Positions 1 through 11,331 of a stretch of DNA of 64,000 nucleotides are shown here, piece by piece (position 1 is the first letter of the stretch; every line of letters begins with the position of its first letter). Origin of the DNA: Candidatus Accumulibacter appositus. Lineage in GTDB: Bacteria; Pseudomonadota; Gammaproteobacteria; Burkholderiales; Rhodocyclaceae. Location: positions 37,507 through 101,506 of the forward strand of contig JEMX01000021.1 in assembly GCA_000585055.1 (NCBI GenBank), given 5' to 3'. The notes below the pieces were generated by a model. That model worked only from the letters and a program-made list of their open reading frames with translations, made no database searches and was not told the origin of the DNA. Position numbers and translations under genes: made by a program.

Positions 1-1
1 T

Positions 2-3000
2 CATTACGAGCAGGACCCGATCGCCGGTGCCGAGGCGCTGATCGATCGCGAGTTGCTCGGCGGCGACCTCACGCAGCGCTACAACCTCGGGCTTTACGCC
101 GGCCCGCGTGGCGCGGCGAGCGTCGTCCTGCGCGTTCCCAATGAGCAGGAGCGCCGCCGTGGCAGCCTCACCGGCGCGATCGTCACCGGCCTCGGCGCCT
201 ACGACGGTAATCTCAGTGTCGGCGATCTGACCGAAGCGGTCCGTGCCGGCGTCCTGCGCTACCTGCTGCAGGTGATCGACGTGCTCGGCAAGGACGAACG
301 CGAACTGCCGCTGGCCGCGCTACTGCTCGGCTACAACTCTTCGGCGAACCTGTCCGTGGCGGCGTCGGTCGAGGCACTGCTGCGCGGCGTCATGGAAGCC
401 AACGCGCGCTTCTACGAGACCACCCGACTCGACATTCGCGTCACTCGTCTCGATATCGTCGAGCTCTATCAGGATACGGCGATCACCGCCGTCTACGCGC
501 TGCGGCGCATGCCCGAGCGGCTTGCCGAACTGAGCCGGCGCTATGACGTGGCGCTGGTCTGCCAGCCGGAGCTCGAACAGGGCGAAGGCTTGCGCCGTCG
601 CCTGTTCGATAGCGGCAATCCGAGTTACTGGCCACGACTGATCGTCACCGACGCCGATCGGCACGATCAGGGCCCGGCTTCCTGCCCGCCGAGCAATGAC
701 GCCAAGGCCGGCGACGCTGGCCAGGCGGGAGCGCTGCAGGCTTCGCCGCGGCAGCGTACGGCGATTGCCGAGCGCCTGCGTTTTCTCTACGTTGGCCAGC
801 GTGCACGCGCCGAGTCGGTGGTTCACCAGCGCCAGCCCGGCCTGATCGAGCAGCTCGTGCGCCAGCAGATCCAGATGCCGGTTTGGCGCGAGGACTTCGG
901 GCGCGTGCTCTTCCAGCTGATGGTGCCGCACGACTTCAAGGACGCGGCACGACAGCTCGAAAGCATTGTCCTGGTCGTCGATGACTACACCGCCAACCTG
1001 CCATGGGAGTTGATGTTCGCGGACAATCAGCGCGGCGCCGGCGAGAAACTGCCGCTTGCCGTGCGCACTCCGGTAGTGCGCCAGCTCGCGGCCATGCAGT
1101 TCCGTCGCCAGGTGCGGCAGGGACTGGAGCGCAAGGCCTTTGTCGTCGGCAATCCGTCGGTCGAAGGTTTTGCCGCGGCCTTTCCGGATCCCCGGCAGCC
1201 GGATGCGCTCGACCCACCACCGCTGCCGAACGCCGAGAGCGAGGCTTACCAGGTGGCAGCCATCCTGCAGGGTCTTGCCTACCAGGTGGTCGCCGAGATC
1301 GGCTGCGACCGCAGCGCTTCCGACGTGCTGACCCGGCTTTACCAGCAGCCGTACCGGTTGCTGCATATCGCGGCGCACGGCATTTTCGACCAGCAGCACG
1401 TCGATGGCCGCCGCCGCTCGGGGGTGGTTCTCTCCGACGGACTGTTGATTACCGCCGCCGAGATCCGGGCCATGGAAAGCGTGCCCGAACTCGTTTTCCT
1501 GAGCTGTTGCCATCTGGGCAAGGTGGATACAGGCAGCGGGGACGAAGGCCGGAAGCAGGCTGCCGAGCGCACGCTGCTTGATGGCAACCTGTTGGCGGCC
1601 AGCGTCGCGCGCGAGTTGATCAACATCGGCGTGCGCTGCGTGGTGGTTGCTGGCTGGGCGGTGGATGACAAGGGCGCGATGATTTTCGGCAAGGCCTTTT
1701 ACGAGAGCCTGCTGCTTGCCGGCCAGCCTTTCGGGCAGGCGGTTTTCGAAGGGCGGCGGGCGGTCTGGCAAGCCAATCGCGAAGACATCACCTGGGGTGC
1801 CTATCAGGCCTACGGCGAACCGGGCTGGCTGGCCGAGCCGCGTCTGTCGGGACAGGCCGCGACTGCGGTCGCTTACGTCTCGCCCGACGAATTGCTCGAC
1901 GAGCTATCCAGCCGCCGTGCGGCGCTGTCACGTGCCAGCGAGCGGCAGACGACGCGCGAGCTTGAGGCGCAGCTGAGCAGCATCGCGACCTTGCTCGACG
2001 AGCGCTGTCCGGCCGGCTGGTTGCGGCTACCGGCCGTGCAGTCGGCGCTGGCGAGCGTCTGGGCTGACCTCGGTGACTTCGCCAGGGCGCGGACGGCTTA
2101 CCTCGACGCCATCCAGTCTGAGGACGGCGACGGGCAGGTGCCGATACGCGACATCGAGCAGTTGGCGAATATCGAGGCGCGCATGGGTGAGAAGGCGGAA
2201 AGCGACGCCAGCGACGAACGGGATGCAAGCGACGAAAGGGATGCAAGCGAGAACAAGGACGGCAAGGCGCTGCAGTTGATCGACAGCGCGCTGGAGCGTC
2301 TGCGCAGTCTCGACGCTCTGGTTTCGCACCCGGCCGGCGCAGCACCGGTCGGCCGGGTCAATGCTGAGCGTTGCGCACTGCGCGGCAGTGCTGCCAAGCG
2401 CAAGGCCAACGTGTTTGCACGCCGGGCGCTTGCTGCCGACGTCGGCACGGGCAGTGCTAGCGAAAAAAACCGGGCAGCCAGTAAGGCGGCGCTTGTTCAG
2501 ATGGAGCAGGCCTTGCGCGACAGCGCCGGTTTTTACGGGCAAGGCGAGGGACGGCCGGGCGATGCGGCTTTCCGGTCGTACAACGCGCTCAACCGGCTGG
2601 CAATCGAGGCGCTGTTGACGCCGCTCGACGGCGGGCGGCAAGAGGAGGACAAGGTGGCCGTCGAGGAGGGTATTGCCCTGGCGCGTTACTGCCGCTCCGC
2701 GGCCCGCGACGCGTACGCACACAGTGCCGATTTCTGGGACGCCATGCGCGAGCCTGAGGCGATGCTCGTCGAGTGTCTGCTCGATGGCGTACTCATGCGC
2801 TCGGGAGCCGTCGGCCAGCTGGCGTTCGACGAAGTGGCGCGCGCTTACGACGAGACGCTGTCCACGCTTTGCCTCAAACCGAAGCAAGTCGACTCGGTGC
2901 TGGCGCAGATTTGTCTGTTGTCGAGATTTTGCGACGCTCGCGCGCTCAGTCAAGGTGACGGCGACGGCGGCTGGCAGCTGGCGGCCGGCCGGCTGATCAA

Positions 3001-3142
3001 TCTCGCCGAACGCATTCGTCCCGGGGCATGCCAGCGAAGCGATCGGCCGCGGGGCGCGGCGCCTGCCGGGGAGGTGGCGACAGGGTCGTCTGCCAGCACG
3101 GCGGCCAGTAAAGGGCGTCAAGGCACACCGCGCAAACGCTAA
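2..3142 (+). CDS. CHAT-domain (caspase-like) protease with C-terminal helical/TPR region, 5' partial
   Basis: The frame is open to the left edge, so the start lies outside the window. Residues here count from the TTG at 53. Residues about 230-600 form a CHAT domain, the caspase/separase-like cysteine protease fold. The expected dyad is visible: His442 in HIAAHG and Cys486 in LSCCHLG. Before it (about 1-190) is an alpha/beta region that in related CHAT proteins follows an alpha/beta-hydrolase-like domain (from memory). After it, about 640-1000, is Ala/Leu-rich helical sequence consistent with TPR-type repeats, interrupted by a low-complexity acidic stretch (repeats of SDERDA near 715-735). CHAT proteins are usually effectors or sensors in bacterial conflict systems, activated through partner proteins. 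The TPR gene at 3724 looks like the partner. The substrate is unknown. Confidence 0.85.
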   Translation, partial: HYEQDPIAGAEALIDRELLGGDLTQRYNLGLYAGPRGAASVVLRVPNEQERRRGSLTGAIVTGLGAYDGNLSVGDLTEAVRAGVLRYLLQVIDVLGKDERELPLAALLLGYNSSANLSVAASVEALLRGVMEANARFYETTRLDIRVTRLDIVELYQDTAITAVYALRRMPERLAELSRRYDVALVCQPELEQGEGLRRRLFDSGNPSYWPRLIVTDADRHDQGPASCPPSNDAKAGDAGQAGALQASPRQRTAIAERLRFLYVGQRARAESVVHQRQPGLIEQLVRQQIQMPVWREDFGRVLFQLMVPHDFKDAARQLESIVLVVDDYTANLPWELMFADNQRGAGEKLPLAVRTPVVRQLAAMQFRRQVRQGLERKAFVVGNPSVEGFAAAFPDPRQPDALDPPPLPNAESEAYQVAAILQGLAYQVVAEIGCDRSASDVLTRLYQQPYRLLHIAAHGIFDQQHVDGRRRSGVVLSDGLLITAAEIRAMESVPELVFLSCCHLGKVDTGSGDEGRKQAAERTLLDGNLLAASVARELINIGVRCVVVAGWAVDDKGAMIFGKAFYESLLLAGQPFGQAVFEGRRAVWQANREDITWGAYQAYGEPGWLAEPRLSGQAATAVAYVSPDELLDELSSRRAALSRASERQTTRELEAQLSSIATLLDERCPAGWLRLPAVQSALASVWADLGDFARARTAYLDAIQSEDGDGQVPIRDIEQLANIEARMGEKAESDASDERDASDERDASENKDGKALQLIDSALERLRSLDALVSHPAGAAPVGRVNAERCALRGSAAKRKANVFARRALAADVGTGSASEKNRAASKAALVQMEQALRDSAGFYGQGEGRPGDAAFRSYNALNRLAIEALLTPLDGGRQEEDKVAVEEGIALARYCRSAARDAYAHSADFWDAMREPEAMLVECLLDGVLMRSGAVGQLAFDEVARAYDETLSTLCLKPKQVDSVLAQICLLSRFCDARALSQGDGDGGWQLAAGRLINLAERIRPGACQRSDRPRGAAPAGEVATGSSASTAASKGRQGTPRKR

Positions 3143-3283
3143 GCGGGTGTTGCACGGCTCTTGCGCCGCTGTCAGGTTTGCCGGAAATTTCATCAGGAAT
3201 GGAGCACGGAGAGGGCGGCGGCTTCCTGTGCGCGACCTGAAAACCCGCTTTATTCCATCAACCATCGTTCAGAAAGGAAAGCC

Positions 3284-3727
3284 ATGTTCCAGAAGCTCGC
3301 AGCTTGCCTGTCAGTCCTGCTCTTGGTCAGCGTGCTCACGGCTTGCGCCGGCGCCAGCCGGCAGCCGGGAGAAATGGAGATGCGTACCGGCGTCGTCGAA
3401 CAGATTATCGATGTCGACTTGCCGAGCAATCATCATCCCGGCGTCGGTGCGGTGGTCGGTGGCCTCGCCGGTCTGGGGGTCGGCAGCCTGATCGGTGCGG
3501 GCACCGGTCGCGACGTGGCCATGATCGCCGGAAGCATTGGCGGCGCGCTCGCCGGCAATGAAATCCAGAGGAAATATGAGCGCCCTGTTCCGGGGCAGCA
3601 AATCGTTGTTCGTACCGCCAGCGGCGTGCTGATTTCGGTCACCCAGGCCGGCGTCGCGGGTTTGCGCAAGGGACAACTGGTCTATGTCGAGGGTCATGGC
3701 GACGGTGCGCGCGTCGTCGCGCGTTGA
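3284..3727 (+). CDS. Glycine-zipper outer-membrane lipoprotein (17 kDa antigen/SlyB-like)
   Basis: 147 aa. The ATG at 3284 follows a purine-rich AGAAAGGAAA site. A signal peptide ends in the lipobox LTAC, giving lipidated Cys21. Residues about 50-90 are a glycine zipper (GAVVGGLAGLGVGSLIGAG, then GGALAG), the two-helix motif of the Rickettsia 17 kDa antigen/SlyB group. The C-terminal third looks like the small beta domain that follows it in this family. These lipoproteins sit in the outer membrane and affect envelope integrity. The stop overlaps the TTG assigned to the next gene by four bases. Its place between two conflict-type genes is odd: it reads as a housekeeping envelope gene inserted there, or as the remains of a rearrangement that cut the N-terminus off the downstream gene. 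Confidence 0.85.
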   Translation: MFQKLAACLSVLLLVSVLTACAGASRQPGEMEMRTGVVEQIIDVDLPSNHHPGVGAVVGGLAGLGVGSLIGAGTGRDVAMIAGSIGGALAGNEIQRKYERPVPGQQIVVRTASGVLISVTQAGVAGLRKGQLVYVEGHGDGARVVAR

Positions 3728-5349
3728 ATTGCGGCCGCCAGCCGGGGCAGAATGGGCAGCTGATCGACGTCAGTGAGGTCTACGCCGAGTACATCCGGCC
3801 GGCGCTGGAGGTGGCCGGGATGGAAGTCTTCGGGGCCGACGATGAGCAGCGCCCCGGCGCCATTCGTGCCGACCTCTTCCAGGAACTGCTGCTCGCCGAG
3901 CGCCAGGCGTTCTCCGGCAGCTATCGCAGCTGGGCGCAGCGCATGGACGTCGCGCACCAGAAGGACTGTCCCGGCGACCTGCTGGTGCTGGCCGACGAGG
4001 CGCCGATGCGCGCGCTGCACCGCGAAGCGAGGCGCGCCGCCGGCAAGGTCTTGCTCAAGCGCAGGCAGTATCAGCTGGCGCTCGAGCAGTTCGAGCTGGC
4101 GTTGGCCATCGACGCTGACGACAGCTTCAGCCGCGAGAAGAAAGCGCTCTGCCTGGGTCGCCTGGGCCGCTTCACGGAGGCGCGCGAGTGGCTACGGCAG
4201 CTGATCGAGGGCTATCCTCGCGATCCTGCATGCTGGGCGCTGCTCGGCCATGTCGAGAAGGAAAGCTGGCGGGCCGGTTGGCGACAGCCCGGGCGGACAC
4301 CGGCGCAGATGCACGCCGCCGCCAGCCACGAAAATAGGGCGCTCGGCGAGGCCATCGAAGCTTATCGCCAGGCTTTCGTCGCCGCTCCGGCCGATCATCA
4401 CTCTGGGGTCAAGGCGCTGACCCTGCAAGTGCTGCGCCAGCATTGTCGCGGCGAGAGCAGCCAGACCATGATCGAGGCGTTGATCGGCGGCGTGCGCTGG
4501 TCCTGCCTGAGCGCCCGGGAGCGTGACGGCAAGGACTATGGGGCGCACGCCAGCTACGCCGAACTCTGTCTGTTGATCGATCCGCTGCCGAGCGTTCACC
4601 AAGCCTTTGGGAATATGGTGGCAGCGGCCAGCGGTGACTGCTTCGCGCTCGATTCAACGCGGCAGACGCTGCAGCTGCTGCGCGACATCGATTTCCGGCC
4701 CGTCGAGACGGCGACCGCGCTGAGCATCGTCGAAGGCGGCATCGAGCGCAGCCGTGTGCCGTTCGAGCCCCGCCAGGTGTGGCTCTTCAGCGGGCACATG
4801 ATTGACGCCGCTGGTCGTGAGCCGCCGCGCTTTCCTGCTGCCAAGGAGGCGCTGGCCGCCGCGAAGATCGCCGAGGCTCTCGATGCGCTCGGTGCGGGGG
4901 ACGGTGATCTGGCGCTAGCACAGGCCGCCAGCGGCGGCGACCTGTTGTTTCTGGAAGCCTGTCAGGCACGCGGCATTCGCCTGCAGGTGATGCTGCCTTT
5001 CGAGAGCGCGGAGTTCATTGTGCGCTCGGTGCTGCCGGCGAGTAACGGCGAGCACTGGCGGCAGCGCTACCTGACGCTGACCAATGCGCTTGCCGAGCAG
5101 CCGCGGATCATGCCGGCGGAACTCGGTCGGCTGCCGAAAGACGTGTGCGGCAAGGCGGCGAATGCTTTCGAGCGCTGCAATCTGTGGCTGCTGTATACGG
5201 CGCTCGCCTGGGGCATCGACAAGCTGCGCTTTGTCTGTCTGTGGAATGGCGGTGGTGGCGACGGTCCCGGAGGGACCGCGCACATGTACGCTGAAGTCAA
5301 GCGTCGTAGCGGACGGGTGACCTGGCTCGATACGCGGAAGTTGTGGTGA
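3724..5349 (+). CDS. TPR protein of the CHAT-associated TRAFs-binding/TPR-S type, N-terminus apparently truncated
   Basis: 541 aa from a TTG that overlaps the lipoprotein stop; no better start is visible. Residues about 14-50 (LIDVSEVYAEYI to LFQELLLAE) look like the start of the nucleotide-sensor-like domain seen at the head of this family, but the usual beginning (a hydrophobic strand then MPFG) is missing. About 100 residues expected before the QAFSGSYRSW / PGDLLVLADEAP segment (about 55-90) also seem absent. TPR-like helices run about 95-330. The C-terminal domain about 350-541 keeps GHMIDA, SGGDLLFLEA and the end DGPGGTAHMYAEV...WLDT. I know this C-terminal pattern from genes next to CHAT proteases, so it probably senses or scaffolds for the CHAT protein at 2-3142. 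The family name and the missing parts are from memory. Confidence 0.65.
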   Translation: MNCGRQPGQNGQLIDVSEVYAEYIRPALEVAGMEVFGADDEQRPGAIRADLFQELLLAERQAFSGSYRSWAQRMDVAHQKDCPGDLLVLADEAPMRALHREARRAAGKVLLKRRQYQLALEQFELALAIDADDSFSREKKALCLGRLGRFTEAREWLRQLIEGYPRDPACWALLGHVEKESWRAGWRQPGRTPAQMHAAASHENRALGEAIEAYRQAFVAAPADHHSGVKALTLQVLRQHCRGESSQTMIEALIGGVRWSCLSARERDGKDYGAHASYAELCLLIDPLPSVHQAFGNMVAAASGDCFALDSTRQTLQLLRDIDFRPVETATALSIVEGGIERSRVPFEPRQVWLFSGHMIDAAGREPPRFPAAKEALAAAKIAEALDALGAGDGDLALAQAASGGDLLFLEACQARGIRLQVMLPFESAEFIVRSVLPASNGEHWRQRYLTLTNALAEQPRIMPAELGRLPKDVCGKAANAFERCNLWLLYTALAWGIDKLRFVCLWNGGGGDGPGGTAHMYAEVKRRSGRVTWLDTRKLW

Positions 5350-5370
5350 GCGGCCGCTGCACTTGGCGTG

Positions 5371-5447
5371 AGCCGCCGCCGCACAAGCCCGCTGGCTAGC
5401 GCGGCGGCTGAGCAAAGGCGCTGCGCCTGTCCGGCTTACAGGCGCAG
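5371..5447. terminator. Two inverted repeats between convergent genes
   Basis: AGCCGCCGC (5371-5379) pairs with GCGGCGGCT (5401-5409), and CTGCGCCTGT (5421-5430) pairs exactly with ACAGGCGCAG (5438-5447) around a 7-nt loop. They sit between the stops of two converging genes, so a bidirectional transcription end is likely. There is no T-run, so this is not a classical intrinsic terminator. Confidence 0.45.
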
Positions 5448-5467
5448 CCGCCGCAGCGTTCGGTGGC

Positions 5468-6049
5468 TCATGGCTCGATGCGCGTGCCGAGGACCTTGAG
5501 GAATTTTGCCAGCCAGTCCGCATGCGCGGGCCAGGCCGGCGCGGTGACCAGATTGCCATCGACCAGCGCTTCTTCGATCGGGATGTCGGCGAAGCTGCCA
5601 CCGGCAGCCCTGACCTCGGGTGCGCAGGCCGGATAGGCAGAGCACGAGCGTCCCGCCAGCACACCGGCGGCGGCCAGCAGTTGCGCACCGTGGCAGATGG
5701 CGGCAATGGGTTTGCCGGCGTTGGCGAAATGCTGAACCATGGCGATCACTGCCGGGTCCAGGCGCAGGTATTCGGGCGCCCGGCCACCGGGAATGACCAG
5801 CGCGTCGTAGTCTTCGGCGTTCACCGTCGCGAACTCGGCGTTGAGCGTGAACCGGTGCCCCGGCTTTTCGCTGTAGGTCTGGTCGCCTTCGAAATCGTGG
5901 ATGGCGGTGCGTACCTGCTCGCCGCCAAGCTTGCCCGGGCAGACAGCGTGCACGGTATGGCCGACCATCTGCAGGGCCTGGAAGGGAACCATCGTTTCGT
6001 AGTCCTCGGTGAAATCACCGGTGATCATCAGAATCATTTTTGCAGCCAT
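5468..6049 (-). CDS. DJ-1/PfpI family protein
   Basis: 193 aa. The ATG at 6049 is preceded by AAGGAGAC at good spacing, so the longer upstream frame is rejected. It is a single DJ-1/PfpI domain of class I glutamine amidotransferase-like fold. The nucleophile elbow AICHGAQ gives Cys119-His120, and Glu15 in the N-terminal loop sits where family members hold the acid that tunes the cysteine. PfpI/YhbO/YraA-type proteins act as chaperones or deglycase/glyoxalase-like enzymes in stress; which applies here cannot be told. It is transcribed divergently from acnA and convergent with the TPR gene. The fold assignment is secure; the reaction is not. Confidence 0.9.
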   Translation of the reverse strand: MAAKMILMITGDFTEDYETMVPFQALQMVGHTVHAVCPGKLGGEQVRTAIHDFEGDQTYSEKPGHRFTLNAEFATVNAEDYDALVIPGGRAPEYLRLDPAVIAMVQHFANAGKPIAAICHGAQLLAAAGVLAGRSCSAYPACAPEVRAAGGSFADIPIEEALVDGNLVTAPAWPAHADWLAKFLKVLGTRIEP

Positions 6050-6115
6050 TTGGGTCTCCTTGGCGTGATTGTGGCGAGCGCTTGAACGAAGCGTCACAAA
6101 GTTGATACGCATGGA

Positions 6116-6125
6116 TTGTATACAA
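6116..6125. promoter_or_regulatory. Perfect palindrome TTGTATACAA in the acnA/DJ-1 divergent region
   Basis: TTGTATACAA is a 10-bp perfect palindrome in the 350-bp space between the divergent DJ-1 and acnA genes. Its NTTGTnnACAAN shape is typical of GntR-family operators, some of which control TCA-cycle or organic-acid genes. No GntR gene is in the window, so the regulator is unknown. The rest of 6050-6400 shows nothing else I can call. Confidence 0.35.
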
Positions 6126-6400
6126 AGCCTGTCGAAAGCGCAGGTAGCGCTCGGCGGCGGCTGTCGGCAGGGCATCGCTCGAGGTGCTTTTTTCTGCCAG
6201 AAAGGGGGGGCGCTGGATTAGCGTCTATTATTAGGCTGTCACTTGCCGGACGACGCCCGCAGATGTCATACGCAAGCCATGCCGGCCGATCTGGCTGCGT
6301 GTCCGGCAGCGGGAAGAAGTCCGCTTGTCCTGCTTGACTGCTGCCCGATGTCGGCCTGATTGTTTCTTGTACCTCACGCAATACCCTTCGGAGGTCGTCC

Positions 6401-9118
<2,718 letters not shown>

Positions 9119-9256
9119 CGGCGGCGGGGGAATTTGGCGGCAAGGGCCGGCGGCCTGGCTGCCGGCGCGCAGCCTTGCGCCGTGATTGCGTGGCCTCGCC
9201 GTTCTCGTCGGGCGCGGCTAACGTACTATTGATGCTTCCTTCGTTCACTTGTCGCC

Positions 9257-10444
9257 ATGCGCCGGGAGACCTGCTTGCCGTCCTGCCTTTCGATCCGCAC
9301 TGTTCCTTCGGCGAGCGCGATTCCGCGCCAGGCCTGGGAGGAGCTCTGTCCTGCCGGCCATCCGTTCCTGAACGCCGATTTCCTGACCATCATCGAGCAG
9401 CACGGCGCGGCGGCGCGCGAATGGGGATGGGCGGCTCGCCATCTGGTGGCCAGCGACGAAAGCGGCAGCATCCTTGGTCTTCTGCCCCTCTACGTGAAGA
9501 CGCATTCGCATGGCGATTTCATCTACGACTGGTCGTGGGCTGCGGCTTACCGGCAACTCGGTCGGCAGTATTACCCGAAGTTGATGAGTTGCTTGCCGCA
9601 TACGCCGGTGGCCGGGCCGCGCTTTCTGGTTGCCGCCGGGCCGCAGGCGGCCAGTGTTCGCCAGGCGCTGCTCGATGCTGCGCGCGAACTGCTTGTTGGC
9701 GCCGGCCTGTCGTCATGGCATGTGGCCCTGCCGTCCGAGGAGGATGCAAGGATGTTGCAGAACGCGGGCTTGTTGATCAGCCACGACGTGCAGTTCCACT
9801 GGCTCAATACCGGCGGTGGCGATTTTGGCGGCTATCTGGCGAGCTTCAGCGCCGCCAAGCGCCGCAAGGTGCGCGCCGAAAGGCGGCGGGTGCAGGAAAG
9901 CGGCCTGGCGATCGAAACCAGGCATGGCGATCAGATCGACCCTGCCGAATGGCCGCTGCTGCGCGCCCTCTACGCCGATACCTTCGAGAAATTCAACAAC
10001 CACGCAGTTTTTTCGGCGGCCTGTTTCGCCGATCTGGCGACGGCGCTGGGTCGCCGTATGGTCGCCTTCATTGCTCGCGATGGCGGGCTGCCGGTGGCCG
10101 TGGCGATCTGTTTCCGCAGCGACGAAGCGCTCTATGGACGCTACTGGGGTTGCAGCGGCAATTACCATAGCCTGCACTTCGAACTCTGCTTCTACCAGGG
10201 CATTGCCTATTGCCTGCAGCACGGCCTGGCACGCTTCGAGCCCGGCGCTGGTGGCGAGCACAAGCTGTCACGCGGCTTCACGCCGACCGTTGTCCATTCT
10301 GCGCACTGGATCGCCAATCCTGAAATGCGCGCGTTGCTTGCCCGTCATCTGGCGCTGCAGGGGCAGGCGCTGGCCGACTACAGCGAGCAGGCGGCAGCGC
10401 ACCTGCCGTTCCGGCGAGATCTGCAGTCGTCGTCGGCCGCCTGA
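9257..10444 (+). CDS. FemAB-like GNAT family acyltransferase (DUF482 type)
   Basis: 395 aa. It resembles the DUF482/COG3146 family, a double GNAT-like fold related to the FemA/FemB peptidoglycan aminoacyltransferases. Recognisable stretches are HPFLNADFL near the start, the central basic KRRKVRAERRRV (the charged segment before the second GNAT half), LYADTFEKFNNHAVF and the C-terminal FEPGAGGEHKLSRGF. The substrate in proteobacteria is unknown; annotations as peptidogalycan biosynthesis protein rest on homology only. No strong ribosome binding site precedes the ATG, so the first 15 or so residues are uncertain. The 138-bp gap after acnA shows nothing notable. Confidence 0.8.
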   Translation: MRRETCLPSCLSIRTVPSASAIPRQAWEELCPAGHPFLNADFLTIIEQHGAAAREWGWAARHLVASDESGSILGLLPLYVKTHSHGDFIYDWSWAAAYRQLGRQYYPKLMSCLPHTPVAGPRFLVAAGPQAASVRQALLDAARELLVGAGLSSWHVALPSEEDARMLQNAGLLISHDVQFHWLNTGGGDFGGYLASFSAAKRRKVRAERRRVQESGLAIETRHGDQIDPAEWPLLRALYADTFEKFNNHAVFSAACFADLATALGRRMVAFIARDGGLPVAVAICFRSDEALYGRYWGCSGNYHSLHFELCFYQGIAYCLQHGLARFEPGAGGEHKLSRGFTPTVVHSAHWIANPEMRALLARHLALQGQALADYSEQAAAHLPFRRDLQSSSAA

Positions 10445-10482
10445 AGTGGCCAAGCGGCAGTGCCGGGAGTCGGCGCTGCCCG

Positions 10483-11331
10483 CTATTCCAGACTCGCGGC
10501 GATGGCGCGCAGCGCTTCCAGAGCGCCGGCAGCAATGGCGACGCCTTGGTCGCCTTTTGCGTCTTTGCTGCTTTTTCCAACGGGTAGTTGCGCTTCGCGG
10601 GGGTTGATACGGATCAGCGATCCCTTGAGTCGCTCGCCCAGCAAACGCACGGTGGGGATGTGGGTGCCGGCGCCCACTTCGATCACTACGGGATGCTCGA
10701 CCCGTCGCAGCTAGGTCTGCAGGCGGCTATCCTGTGCCTGGCTGCGTTGCCCCAGCCATCCCCAGTCGCCGAACATCAGAATGTTCGGGCGGGCGATTTT
10801 CCGGCAGCGGGGGCAGAGCGGCAGCTCGCCGGTCAGCAGACATTGCTCTTCGTCGATCTCGGGCGCGAAATCGTCGGCCGGCCAGATGGCCTGCGCGGAG
10901 GGCGCGCAGTCGGCAATGCATTGCAGGTGATGGATGGAACCGTGGCATTCGCTGATGCGATCGTCGGCAAAACCCGCCTTCTGAAACTGCCCATCGACGT
11001 TGCTGGTGAACACGAAACTGCCCTGCGCCAGCCTGTCGCCGATCTGGCGCAGGATGGCGAAGCCCTGGTGCGGAATGGTGCGCCGGTAGAGCTGCAGGCG
11101 ATGCCCGTAGAAGCCCCAGGCGAGACGGGGCCGGCACTCGAAGGCAGCCGGATTGGCGATCTGCTCGAAGGCGATGCGCGCACGACCAAGTGCCGGGTAG
11201 GCGCCCCAGAAGCCCTGCGTGCCGCGAAAGTCGGGCAGGCCCGAATCGACGCCGATGCCGGCTCCGGCGGTGATCAGCAGGCCGTCGGCCGCGGCGATCA
11301 GCTCGGCGCAACGCCGATAGTCGTTCGCCAC
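10483..11331 (-). pseudogene. Sir2-family NAD-dependent deacylase, interrupted by one in-frame amber codon
   Basis: The gene reads from a GTG at 11331, directly after the stop of the upstream radical SAM gene. It has the sirtuin signature TAGAGIGVDSGLPDFRG (21-37), SNVDGQ, the catalytic His130 in ECHGS and zinc cysteines 138, 142, 173 and 176. At 10711-10713 the frame meets TAG (codon 207), where tryptophan (TGG) would fit. It then continues in the same frame through VVIEVGAGTHIPTVRLLGE, a proper Sir2 C-terminus, to a second stop at 10483. Only one base need differ for an intact protein of about 282 aa. It could be a recent nonsense mutation, a sequencing error or a suppressed stop. As read, the truncated 206-aa product lacks the last part of the Rossmann fold and is probably inactive. 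Confidence 0.85.

Noticed and set aside
320..1771. Long open frame antisense to the CHAT gene
   Set aside because: Mirror frame caused by high G+C codon use; the plus strand shows catalytic motifs and no family is recognisable on the minus strand.
9250..9260. Alternative start for the FemAB-like gene further upstream (frame from 8902)
   Set aside because: The longer frame is a different reading frame running through acnA with no protein likeness.
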